Shown here: piece after piece, positions 36,557 to 44,690 of the stretch
How the letters are laid out: each line of letters starts with the position of its first letter
How positions within the stretch are numbered: position 1 is the stretch's first letter
DNA from: Alistipes sp. ZOR0009
GTDB lineage: Bacteria > Bacteroidota > Bacteroidia > Bacteroidales > ZOR0009
Assembly (NCBI RefSeq): GCF_000798815.1
Contig: NZ_JTLD01000020.1
Coordinates: forward strand, 46,192-110,191
Direction of reading: 5' to 3'
Length of the DNA: 64,000 bases
Made by a program: the position numbers and the translations under genes
The notes under the pieces: model-generated
Seen by the model: the letters and a program-made list of their open reading frames with translations, nothing else
What the model was told of the DNA's origin: nothing
Databases searched by the model: none

Positions 36557-36934
36557 ATGGAGCTGCTAGTTGCCTATTCGTATTATAGATGCTACTACCT
36601 TGCTAAAACCAGCTGTTTGGTTCAGCAATGGTTGGCTCCTTGTTCATCAACGCTATACAGGAAGGCGCATTTAGACACTTATGAAGCGTACTGCCAGCTT
36701 TCCTGTTCGAATATGGTAAGCGACTTAACGTTTGCCCCTCCATTAGGCAAGGAAGATGCTGTATGGACTGCCAACTTTTTTAAGGAAAGCTACAGGCAGG
36801 CAGGGCTTGAGGTTTTTCGAATCGTAAAACCGATGGATAGCGCCACCAACGAAGTGGTGGTGCACTTTATGCATCAAGGTTTGAACACACAGGTATATGA
36901 ATCGTTGAATGAAGTATTGTCAGAATTGTCGTAA
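36557..36934 (+). CDS. small cassette protein 1 (divergent member of the 125-residue family)
   Basis: A 125-residue protein without signal peptide. It shares with its neighbour the start MELL, the CLVQQW motif (residues 20-25), the SDLT turn matching ISDTT, and a C-terminal helix (YESLNEVLSELS). The middle is quite different and includes two Cys-rich patches (CYYLAKTSCL, CSSTLY, CQLSCSN). The general alternation of strands and helices suggests a STAS/SpoIIAA-like fold, but this is inference. It starts 5 bases after KAS III-A, indicating co-expression. Confidence 0.7.
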   Translation: MELLVAYSYYRCYYLAKTSCLVQQWLAPCSSTLYRKAHLDTYEAYCQLSCSNMVSDLTFAPPLGKEDAVWTANFFKESYRQAGLEVFRIVKPMDSATNEVVVHFMHQGLNTQVYESLNEVLSELS

Positions 36935-36954
36935 TAACCCTTAATAATTTTATA

Positions 36955-37332
36955 ATGGAAACACTTTTAGACTTAAGGTATGTAACGTTATCGTTTCATG
37001 CAGAAAAGAATTGCTTAGTGCAAACTTGGAAATCATTCTGTTCTACAGAAGAGTATCAGCTGGCTCAAGAAAAGAGCGTGGAGTTTGTGGCTTCTAAGGG
37101 ATGTAAGTTCTTTATTAGCGATACAACCAACGCAGGGTTGCTAAAGAAGGAGGCTTCTGACTGGGCTTCTCAGGTTATTGTTCCAAAACTAAAGGCTTTA
37201 GGTATCAACAACCTCGAAATAGTACTACCTCAAAGTGCATTTACCCAAATGACTATTAAGAACTTCGAAAAGGATTTGGGTTCTTATATGAGATATTACG
37301 GATCGTTGGAATCTGCATTGAAGGCATTATAA
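36955..37332 (+). CDS. small cassette protein 2 (STAS-like, 125 residues)
   Basis: A 125-residue soluble protein. The pattern is LRYVTLSFHAEKNCLVQTW at residues 7-25, ISDTTNAGLLKKE near 60-72, then a helix, and VLPQSAFTQMTIKNFEKD. Strand-helix alternation is as in STAS/SpoIIAA-like proteins known from many Bacteroidota. It has no phosphorylatable Ser at an obvious STAS position; Thr in ISDTT is a candidate. It is closely similar to the broken third copy at 39954 and more distant from small protein 1. A terminator follows. Confidence 0.72.
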   Translation: METLLDLRYVTLSFHAEKNCLVQTWKSFCSTEEYQLAQEKSVEFVASKGCKFFISDTTNAGLLKKEASDWASQVIVPKLKALGINNLEIVLPQSAFTQMTIKNFEKDLGSYMRYYGSLESALKAL

Positions 37333-37356
37333 TCTGTATTTGCTGATAAAAGGAGA

Positions 37357-37378
37357 GAGGGGAACGTTAGTTCTCCTC
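37357..37378 (+). terminator. terminator after cassette 1
   Basis: Arms gaggggaac (37357-37365) and gttctcctc (37370-37378) with one mismatch and a GTTA loop, followed by a T run. It makes the two cassettes separate transcription units. Confidence 0.75.
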
Positions 37379-37607
37379 TTTTTTTGTTTAGGCAGCATCT
37401 AATTCGCTATGGTGTTGGGTTTTTTATGATATTGGCTATTTAGATATTTGAGCTAACTAGTGAAATGCTATTTAAAAAGAGTTTAAATATTAAGGTAGAT
37501 TAAAAAAAACGAACCATAACAAGTACTTCTCGTGGTTAAATATTTTACTTTCGCTTAGCCTTTGGATCAATTATTATTACCAGAATATCTTTTACATAGT
37601 ATATAAT

Positions 37608-37621
37608 CTTTCACGTTAAAT
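37608..37621 (+). promoter_or_regulatory. shared leader element, copy 2
   Basis: ctttcacgttaaat, 26 bases before the KAS III-B start, matches the element before KAS III-A in 12 to 13 of 14 positions, depending on gap placement. Confidence 0.45.
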
Positions 37622-37633
37622 TAATTAGAACTT

Positions 37634-38884
37634 ATGAAAATTGCTGGTTTAGTTAGCCTTGCTGGTTATCTTCCAGGTACTGCGCTTAATGATAGGCAGG
37701 TTCAGAACCTATGCGCTTACCTGCGGGAGCATACGCTTTTGAGCGAAGATTACGTGGGTATGATTGAGAGTGAGCGGAAGCTACCTGGTACTGTGGAGAC
37801 GAATTACGACGGATGGATTAGCCAACCTTGGTATCAGACGTGGGTAAACCAACTTCCTGAAAAGAAGAGAAAAGATCCTTTTCAGGGAGCCGTTGAACGT
37901 AGACGGGTACCAATGGATCCTGTTTCGGTTAGAGAAACAACCCGACCTCACCCAATGATGCCCTCGGATGCCGAGACCATTGCTGGGGCTATGGCTCTAT
38001 TAAAATGGGGTAAACCTAAGGAGGAGATTGATCTGTTGCTATCTCATTCTCAGGTACAAGATAATCCGTTGCCTTCCAACACTTCTTTAATACAGCATAA
38101 GCTACAGCTATCCAATGCTGGTGCTTACGGTATTGATAGCTGCTGCTCGACTTTTGTTACCATGGTGGAGATTGCGTCCAACTTGGTTCGCTCGGGAGCG
38201 AAAAAAAATGTACTTATTGTATGCAGCATTATCGATTCTTTTATTAACGATAAAGGCGACTACTATAGCGTAAACACAGGCGATGCTGCTTGCGCTGCTG
38301 TTGTATCAGCAGTGGAGGAAGGTGTTGGTTACGAGGGTTCATATTCGTTAAGTAGAGGCGAGCTGCATGATGGTATTCAGTTTCGCCGTAGGGCTCCAAA
38401 GCTGCTAAAGCATGTGTCTATGCTCCCTTCGTACGAGCAAGATTTTGTTACCTTTTATAACCCCGAATCGGTACGTGCAATTGGCGCTAAAGCAACGGAA
38501 TACCTACACCATGTAGTAAACGTGCTTGGCGATAGAACCGGTATTGATAAGTCGCAGGCCGATTTTTTGATAACGCATCAGCCTGTAGCTTGGGCTCCTA
38601 ATGCATGGAGGGAGTCGCTAGGTTTCTCTGAGTCTCAGTTTTACTGCTCTTTCGAAAAGTATGGAAATGTGGCAACCTGTAGTGTTGCAACTAACCTTTT
38701 AGAGGCGATAGAAAAGAAGCTGGTAGGCGCAAATCAACGTGTGTTAATGGCATCGTCGGGTGCTGGTGAAAATCACATCGCCTTGTACGAAACACTCTCG
38801 CCAGAGTTGGTGGCTAACGTTTTACGCTTTGCCGGATCGAATCAGGATGTGAATGCTATGGTAGAAAATCGAATCTTAAAATAA
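37634..38884 (+). CDS. long ketosynthase III-like enzyme B (FabH fold)
   Basis: A 416-residue paralogue of KAS III-A. By eye the two align without gaps through about residue 390, so C171 (DSCCSTF), H315 (ITHQPVAWAP) and N345 (YGNVATCSV) have the same numbers. The insert with WISQPWYQTW and KKRKDPFQG is also shared, and there is an extra C-terminal tail of about 17 residues. It is probably an active condensing enzyme. The next gene, 5 bases away, encodes a FabH-fold protein without the triad, so a catalytic/non-catalytic heterodimer as in PqsC/PqsB is a reasonable hypothesis. Duplication from KAS III-A (or the reverse) is evident. Confidence 0.85.
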   Translation: MKIAGLVSLAGYLPGTALNDRQVQNLCAYLREHTLLSEDYVGMIESERKLPGTVETNYDGWISQPWYQTWVNQLPEKKRKDPFQGAVERRRVPMDPVSVRETTRPHPMMPSDAETIAGAMALLKWGKPKEEIDLLLSHSQVQDNPLPSNTSLIQHKLQLSNAGAYGIDSCCSTFVTMVEIASNLVRSGAKKNVLIVCSIIDSFINDKGDYYSVNTGDAACAAVVSAVEEGVGYEGSYSLSRGELHDGIQFRRRAPKLLKHVSMLPSYEQDFVTFYNPESVRAIGAKATEYLHHVVNVLGDRTGIDKSQADFLITHQPVAWAPNAWRESLGFSESQFYCSFEKYGNVATCSVATNLLEAIEKKLVGANQRVLMASSGAGENHIALYETLSPELVANVLRFAGSNQDVNAMVENRILK

Positions 38885-38889
38885 AAACT

Positions 38890-39933
38890 ATGTTTAATCC
38901 AGAACTTAAAAATTACTTGTTGAGCGGCGCTCAAGCAAAAAAATATTCAAATCCAGTAGGGATTACAGCTGTAGGCGCTTACATGCCAGAAAAAAACTTG
39001 ACTAATGCAGATATTGCCATTGAGGTGCCTGCCGAGGTTAACTTTGATCAGGCCTTTGGAATTTTCAACCGTCGTGTTGGGGAGAATGAAACCCCAGGCT
39101 CAATGGCTACTAAAGCAGCATTAAATGCTGTAGAAAAGTTCAATGTTGATCCTAAAACCATCGATTTGGTTATTGCAACGCATGCTTCGAAGAATATCGA
39201 GCAGCTTACACCTCCTATCGCAGCAGAGGTGCAAACTGGAATCGGCGCGGTTAATGCTGGTGCGTTTAACGTTGATTGTGGCTATAACGGATTTCTTCCA
39301 TCGGTATTTACCGCCATCGCATTTGTGCAGGCTGGCATTTATAACAAGGTGCTAGTTGTTGCTGGTGAGACTTTGATGGATAATGTAGACTTCTCCGATT
39401 TTAAGGCGCTAACCATTGGTGATGGTGCTGGTGCTGTTATTATAGAGAAGGTAGAGGAGGGGTATGGCTTCCTTTCTACGCATCATATGTCGCGTGGGGC
39501 CGAAAAAGCTGCCGGTATAAAGATTAAATCAGGAAACCCCAGCTACTCATCGAAGCAAAATAGCGTAAAAGCTTACCAGTACGTTGAGCCAATAAGTCTT
39601 CAGCGCGACGTTCCGTTTCTTCAACGCTATATTCCAGCGTCAATTCAGGAGTCGCTAGAGGTTATAAGCTTAGATAAGGATAAGGTTGATCACTATATTT
39701 TCGGACAGCAATTTGCTGGATTAACTTACAGCTGGATTCAAAACTTGGGCATTGATGGTGCTCGTGTTTTTGAAACACTGAAAGACTTTGCGGCCATGAA
39801 AACCGCGAGTATACCTGTAAACATTTTCGAGGCTTACAGCAAAGGTATACTTAAGAAGGGGGATTTAATCGCACTAGGTGATCAGGGAGCAAACTGGTAC
39901 ATCTCTTCGGCCATCCTAAGATGGTCTATTTAA
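38890..39933 (+). CDS. catalytically degenerate FabH-fold protein
   Basis: A 347-residue thiolase-fold protein of ordinary FabH length. FabH landmarks align: VGAYMPEKNLTN (strand 1), FNRRVGENET with SMATKAALNAV, LVIATHASKN, and IGDGAGAVIIEKV. The catalytic positions are changed. Where FabH has CxGF this protein has Y132 in YNGF (a Cys, C130, lies two residues earlier). The His of HQAN becomes G272 in FGQQF, and the Asn of GNTSAAS becomes A302 in AAMKTAS. It therefore probably acts as a structural or specificity partner of KAS III-B, located 5 bases upstream. The alternative, that C130 restores catalysis in a changed geometry, is less likely. Confidence 0.82.
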   Translation: MFNPELKNYLLSGAQAKKYSNPVGITAVGAYMPEKNLTNADIAIEVPAEVNFDQAFGIFNRRVGENETPGSMATKAALNAVEKFNVDPKTIDLVIATHASKNIEQLTPPIAAEVQTGIGAVNAGAFNVDCGYNGFLPSVFTAIAFVQAGIYNKVLVVAGETLMDNVDFSDFKALTIGDGAGAVIIEKVEEGYGFLSTHHMSRGAEKAAGIKIKSGNPSYSSKQNSVKAYQYVEPISLQRDVPFLQRYIPASIQESLEVISLDKDKVDHYIFGQQFAGLTYSWIQNLGIDGARVFETLKDFAAMKTASIPVNIFEAYSKGILKKGDLIALGDQGANWYISSAILRWSI

Positions 39934-39953
39934 TCATTTTTAAATTAACGTAA

Positions 39954-40344
39954 ATGGAACTTTTGTATTCTTCTCGTTTTTTGGAGATTTCTTATCTAAA
40001 AGAGAAAAACTGCTTAGTTCAAACATGGAAAGGCTTTTGTTCTTCTGAAGAATTCCGTGATGGACAGCAACGATCTGTAAAGCTTTTTATTGAAAAAGGT
40101 TGCAAGAATTTTAATTTCTGACACAACCAATGCAGGGCTCTTAAAGAAGGAGGATACCGACTGGGTGACTGAGGTTATTACACCTCAATTTGCAAAAGCG
40201 GGAATGAAGGTGCTAAACTTGGTGCTGCCTAGCAGTGCATTTACTAAGATGACATTGATGAACTTAGAAAAGAATGAAAAGGCAGCTCAAAATGCGAACC
40301 TTAACCTTTTTGGTTCGTTAGATGCTGCTATTGCTTCTTTGTAA
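39954..40344 (+). pseudogene. small cassette protein 3, frame broken by one extra base
   Basis: The reading frame opens at ATG 39954 and encodes a clear relative of small protein 2: CLVQTW, then KGCKNF. It ends at TGA 40119. Dropping one base near 40113 (an A between TTT and ATT) restores ISDTTNAGLLKKE and the whole C-terminal half to 40344, giving 129 residues. The downstream half also has a possible TTG start at 40090, but that would encode only part of the fold. It is either a recent +1 mutation, a sequencing error, or a frameshift site; there is no typical slippery sequence. It ends cassette 2 with a terminator following. Confidence 0.75.
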
Positions 40345-40365
40345 TAGTTCTGATGTAAACAAAAT

Positions 40366-40389
40366 AGAGGGTTCTTTAATGAACCCTCT
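40366..40389. terminator. bidirectional terminator after cassette 2
   Basis: Arms agagggttc (40366-40374) and gaaccctct (40381-40389) with loop TTTAAT, between the end of cassette 2 and the end of the convergent amidase gene. Confidence 0.8.
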
Positions 40390-40416
40390 TCGTTTCTTTG
40401 CGTATACCTACCGTTC

Positions 40417-41460
40417 TTATAGCCCCATAAATTTAAAAGGAGGAGTAGGAACAAAGTTCTTTGATGCATTTCCTGCATATATCTCGTTGTTTGTCAGCCC
40501 AAGTTTTTTCACTGGGGCACCTTCGCTTAGATCTACATCGTTTAGATTTACCCAAAAAACGTTGGGGGTAAGCACTGATTCAAAGTAGTACACTAAATTC
40601 TTATGGTCGGCCACTGTTCTCCATCTTGTAGATGAAATGTTGGGTTGGTCGGGAGTGGATATCCCAAATGGTACGGAGCAATTTCGGATAACGCTAAATA
40701 CGCTGGCAACGGCGATTTGTGTATTGTCTGTTTTGGGAATGATGTTGATGTAAAAGGCTGCTCGAGCAAACCTGTCGGCTGCACGGTTGGTGCCTGGTAG
40801 CATTGTTTCGCCACCAATGCCTTTCCAGTAGTCGTTCAGCGCTAGCTGCTTCTCGTATGTAGGCGAGTTGGTCATAACGGTGTACGACTTGTCGTGATGG
40901 ATGACTTGCTTCCCATCTATATATTCGATGATGGCGTTGTCGCCAGATTTGTCGGAGATGGAGAGATGCAGTGTGGCAAGGTTGCCTAAGCCCGGAATTT
41001 TGTCGGTAATTAGGACAAATGGCTCATTTTTTAACGCCTCCACCGCTTCGTTTACGGTTGCAAAGTTGTCGAGTACGTACTGCAGCCAAAGCGAAATAGA
41101 CAGTCCTGGCTTTTTTTGATCCCAAGTTGGATATTTAGATTCGGCAAGCCAGAGTATGTTGGCTGCTAGCCCTTTTTCGTTCATTCCGTCGGAGGTGGCG
41201 ATGTTGTATGTTGCAGCGGTTATGCTTCCATACTTCGACTTCCATTTTATGGAGTTGGGGCCAACTTCGCCAGTACGCTCAATCCCTCTCGGGAATACCC
41301 ACAGATCTGTTTTTATATCTTCCTTCCAATCCATGGATCTTGCAGTTAGAATAGTACCATTGGTACCTTTATAAACTACGCGTGTACATGCCCCTAGCTG
41401 CTGAACATTTAGCATCAATACTAGTAAAACGGCAAGAATACTACATCTTAAAGTTCTCAT
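40417..41460 (-). CDS. exported choloylglycine hydrolase-family (linear amide C-N) hydrolase
   Basis: A 347-residue Ntn hydrolase. A signal peptide (residues 1-24, ending LGA) is cut to expose Cys 25 as the N-terminal nucleophile. R41 and D44 in TARSMDW have the same spacing from Cys as R18 and D21 in bile salt hydrolases, and the oxyanion Asn in MTNSPTY and the later Arg in GTNRAADR are present. Such periplasmic enzymes cleave acyl-amide bonds in bile salts, penicillin V or N-acyl signals; the exact substrate is unknown. It is convergent with the ketosynthase cassettes, sharing their terminator. Confidence 0.88.
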   Translation of the reverse strand: MRTLRCSILAVLLVLMLNVQQLGACTRVVYKGTNGTILTARSMDWKEDIKTDLWVFPRGIERTGEVGPNSIKWKSKYGSITAATYNIATSDGMNEKGLAANILWLAESKYPTWDQKKPGLSISLWLQYVLDNFATVNEAVEALKNEPFVLITDKIPGLGNLATLHLSISDKSGDNAIIEYIDGKQVIHHDKSYTVMTNSPTYEKQLALNDYWKGIGGETMLPGTNRAADRFARAAFYINIIPKTDNTQIAVASVFSVIRNCSVPFGISTPDQPNISSTRWRTVADHKNLVYYFESVLTPNVFWVNLNDVDLSEGAPVKKLGLTNNEIYAGNASKNFVPTPPFKFMGL

Positions 41461-41656
41461 AATAGTTCTTATTTAATGGGTAATTCAATCGATATACCAC
41501 AAATTTAACTGGTATCGGCGTCGAATGTTCTTCAGTGTCCATCTTTTATTGTTAACGGTTTTGTATGTGCAATAATTTGAGGTCAGATTGCTTGGTGGGC
41601 TGAGCTATTTTTGAAAAAAAATGTTTACTTAGCATTACATCTTACACCTATAGCAT

Positions 41657-44635
41657 ATGCTAAATGCCGATAAGAGAGAGAAGGCGCTCAATCCGTTTGA
41701 TATTGAGTTTGCCGATCCTCAGTTTGAGAAGTTGATGCAGCGCCGCATTCGTCGGGTGCTGCTTATTTGTAGCAGCTACGATGCTTTTATCCTCGAAGAG
41801 GATGGACGTATCGAGGAGCAACTTTTTAAGGAGTATGTATCGCTAAATATAAACTACCCTCCAAGTTTTAAACGTGTTAGCTCGGGAGCCGAGGCGCTGG
41901 AGGTTTTGAAGCAGGAGTCCTTTGATCTGATCATCTCGATGCTTAACATTGGCGAGGTGGAGATCTTTGATCTGGCGCACACATTTAAAAGTCTAATGCC
42001 AGAGACTCCCGTGGTGGTGCTTACGCACTTTTCTCGCGAGGTCTCCATCAAGTTGGAGAAGGAAGACCTTTCTGCTATCGACTACGTGTTTTGCTGGCTC
42101 GGAAATGCCGACCTGCTGCTGGCTATCATAAAGCTGATAGAAGATAAGATGAATGCCGACAACGACCTGCTGGATGTCGGGGTGCAGGCAATTATTTTGG
42201 TGGAGGATTCGGTTCGTTACTACTCTTCCTACCTGCCTACGTTGTACAAGGTGGTGCTCAACCAGTCGCGAAACTTTATTCGCGAGGCGGTAAATGAGCA
42301 GCAGCAGAACCTCCGTATGCGAGGCAGACCCAAGATTTTGCTGGCAACAACCTACGATGAGGCAATAGAGCTGTACAGCAAGTATAAGAATAACCTGTTG
42401 GGATTTGTGTCGGATGTGAGCTTTAAGGTAAACCACCGTCGCGACTCGAAGACGCGCGCTGGGATAACGCTCTGTAAGGTGATTCGTCGCGATGATCCCC
42501 ATATGCCATTTATCTTTCAGTCCTCCGATTTGGCCAACAAGGAGGTTGCCGTAGAGTTAGGCGCTGGCTTTATCCATAAGTATTCGAAATCGCTTTCGCA
42601 CGAGCTGATTGATTACGTGCGCAGCTACTTCTTTTTCGGAAACTTCTACTTTGTAGATCCGAAGACCAAGGAGGTGGTGCGCGAGGCTAACAACTTGCGG
42701 AGCCTTAACGATGCGCTGATGAGCATATCGGACGAGACTCTTTACTACCACGCCAGCCACAACCATCTTAGCAAGTGGCTTTTTGCGAGGGCGCTTTTCC
42801 CAATTGCCGAGGTGTTTAGGGCTATTCAAACCTCCGATTTCTCCAATATTGTGGCCATGCGCAGCTACGTTGCCAACGCCATCAACCAGTACCGACAGGT
42901 AACGGGGCGTGGGGTTATCGGAAAGTTTAACCGCCACGACTACAACGAATATCTGCAAATAGCGAGGATTGGCGAGGGATCGATGGGAGGGAAGGCACGT
43001 GGTTTGGCCTTCATCAACTCCATTCTAAAAAAGTATAGCCTCTTCAATAAGTATCCCGATGTGGTGATTAACATCCCCCGGACTACGGTGATATCCACCG
43101 AACTCTTCGACCGCTTTATGGAGGAAAATAAGCTCTATAAGTATGCGCTGGCCGAGGAGGCGGATAGCAAAATCTTAAAACGTTTTATTAAGGCTAAGCT
43201 GCCCGACGACCTACGCGAGGATTTGAGGGAGTACATCAAAAACGTACAAAACCCGATAGCCGTTCGCTCTTCGAGCAAGCTCGAGGACTCGTACTACCAG
43301 CCATTTGCCGGAATCTACAGCACCTACATGATTCCTCGTGTTGAGGATGACGAGAAGTGCCTAGACATGCTCACGCTTGCCATCAAGAGCGTGTTTGCTT
43401 CGGTGTTTTACTCGAGCAGCAGGGGCTATATTTTTGCCACCTCTAACGTCCTCGACGAGGAGAAAATGGGAGTAGTGCTGCAGGAGGTATGTGGTACCAA
43501 GCATGGCGATCTCTACTACCCAACCATCTCGGGTGTTGCCCGATCCATAAATTTCTACCCGTTGGGCTCCGAAAAACCACAGGATGGCATTGCCAGCATA
43601 GCCTTTGGTTTGGGTAAGTTTATTGTTGATGGGGGGATGACGATGCGCTTCTCGCCAAAGCATCCTGCGCATTTGCTGCAGCTGAGCACCCCGCAGATGG
43701 CCCTTCGAGATACGCAGAAGATGTTCTATGCGCTCGATTTGGACCCCGAAGCCTTTAAGGTTTCGACCGACGATAGCATCAACCTAAAGCGCCTAGATAT
43801 CACCAATACCAGCGACTACCCCGGTATGCAGCATGTCTCCTCCATCTACGATTTTCAGGATGATCGGATACGCGACTACTACCGCCCAACGGGACGACGC
43901 ATTATCAGCTTTGCGAATATCCTAAAGTATAACTCGTTTCCGCTAGCCGAAATTCTGAGCGAGCTGCTGGAACTATGCCAGAACGAGATGAATACGCCCA
44001 TCGAAATAGAGTTTGCCGTTAACGTGGAGGACGATCCGAAGGCGCCTAAACAGTTCAACTTCCTGCAGATTCGTCCGATTGTGGAGAACGAGGAGATGGA
44101 CGACGTGCAGTCCGAGCAGCTCGATCCCGACGAGGCGGTGATCTACTCGCAGTCGGCGCTGGGGCACGGCATCATCGAGGGCATCAAAAACATTGTTTAC
44201 GTAAAGCCCGACCACTTCGACTCGGCCCACACGCGCAAGATTGCCGACGAGCTGGAGAAGATTAATAGGGACTTTAAGGCGCGGGGCGAAAACTACGTGC
44301 TGATAGGCCCTGGCCGCTGGGGATCGAGCGATCCTTGGCTGGGTATCCCCGTTAAGTGGCCTCAAATTTCGGAGGCGCGCCTAATTGTGGAGAGCGGGCT
44401 AAAGAACTTCCGCGTAGATCCTAGCCAGGGAACCCACTTCTTCCAGAACCTGACCTCGTTTAGGGTGGGGTACTTCACCATCAACCCATTTTTAGGCGAT
44501 GGGAAGTTTGATGTGGCCGTGCTGGACGCCATGCCTGCGGTGCACGACTCGAAGTACATCCGACAGGTGGTGTTCGAAAAGCCGCTAACCATTATTGTGG
44601 ATGGGCGTACCCACCGCGGGATGGTAAAGATATAG
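41657..44635 (+). CDS. large protein with receiver-like domains and PEP/pyruvate-binding (PPDK-N) ATP-grasp domain
   Basis: A 992-residue cytosolic protein. Residues 30-165 form a receiver-like fold whose phosphoacceptor position is not Asp (DLIISML). Residues 175-330 form a second receiver with E183/D184 in LVEDS and a candidate acceptor D253 in FVSDVSF. From about 435 the ATP-grasp domain begins (GEGSMGGKARGL, PIAVRSSSKLEDS near 532-546, FAGIYSTY). The C-terminal 120 residues have GPGRWGSSDPWLGIPV and contain no swivelling phosphohistidine domain, so this is not a classical PEP synthase or PPDK. Related proteins are widespread in Bacteroidota, with unknown function. Isolated between the amidase and a hypothetical gene; the region is relatively GC-rich. 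Confidence 0.85.
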   Translation: MLNADKREKALNPFDIEFADPQFEKLMQRRIRRVLLICSSYDAFILEEDGRIEEQLFKEYVSLNINYPPSFKRVSSGAEALEVLKQESFDLIISMLNIGEVEIFDLAHTFKSLMPETPVVVLTHFSREVSIKLEKEDLSAIDYVFCWLGNADLLLAIIKLIEDKMNADNDLLDVGVQAIILVEDSVRYYSSYLPTLYKVVLNQSRNFIREAVNEQQQNLRMRGRPKILLATTYDEAIELYSKYKNNLLGFVSDVSFKVNHRRDSKTRAGITLCKVIRRDDPHMPFIFQSSDLANKEVAVELGAGFIHKYSKSLSHELIDYVRSYFFFGNFYFVDPKTKEVVREANNLRSLNDALMSISDETLYYHASHNHLSKWLFARALFPIAEVFRAIQTSDFSNIVAMRSYVANAINQYRQVTGRGVIGKFNRHDYNEYLQIARIGEGSMGGKARGLAFINSILKKYSLFNKYPDVVINIPRTTVISTELFDRFMEENKLYKYALAEEADSKILKRFIKAKLPDDLREDLREYIKNVQNPIAVRSSSKLEDSYYQPFAGIYSTYMIPRVEDDEKCLDMLTLAIKSVFASVFYSSSRGYIFATSNVLDEEKMGVVLQEVCGTKHGDLYYPTISGVARSINFYPLGSEKPQDGIASIAFGLGKFIVDGGMTMRFSPKHPAHLLQLSTPQMALRDTQKMFYALDLDPEAFKVSTDDSINLKRLDITNTSDYPGMQHVSSIYDFQDDRIRDYYRPTGRRIISFANILKYNSFPLAEILSELLELCQNEMNTPIEIEFAVNVEDDPKAPKQFNFLQIRPIVENEEMDDVQSEQLDPDEAVIYSQSALGHGIIEGIKNIVYVKPDHFDSAHTRKIADELEKINRDFKARGENYVLIGPGRWGSSDPWLGIPVKWPQISEARLIVESGLKNFRVDPSQGTHFFQNLTSFRVGYFTINPFLGDGKFDVAVLDAMPAVHDSKYIRQVVFEKPLTIIVDGRTHRGMVKI

Positions 44636-44690
44636 CAACCATCTTGGGACGGCGGCCATCGGCTAGCCTACTGGGCATATAAAAATGTAA

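Larger units (their letters stand above)
37333..37633 (+). other. spacer between the two ketosynthase cassettes
   Basis: About 300 AT-rich bases. It has a terminator just after cassette 1 and a leader element before cassette 2. TACTTTCG at 37546-37553 is a weak -7 candidate. No gene is seen. Confidence 0.5.

Noticed and set aside
40107..40121. RF2-type programmed +1 frameshift
   Set aside because: The site lacks a CTT-TGA-like shift sequence and stem-loop, so a mutation or sequence error is more likely than programmed shifting.
40090..40344. Independent small gene starting at TTG 40090
   Set aside because: Its sequence is only the C-terminal half of the small cassette protein family, and the missing N-terminal half is found just upstream in another frame. 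A broken gene is the simpler reading.
41657..44635. Phosphoenolpyruvate synthase or pyruvate phosphate dikinase
   Set aside because: The phosphohistidine swivelling domain and the PEP-binding barrel are absent; only the ATP-grasp N-terminal domain is shared.
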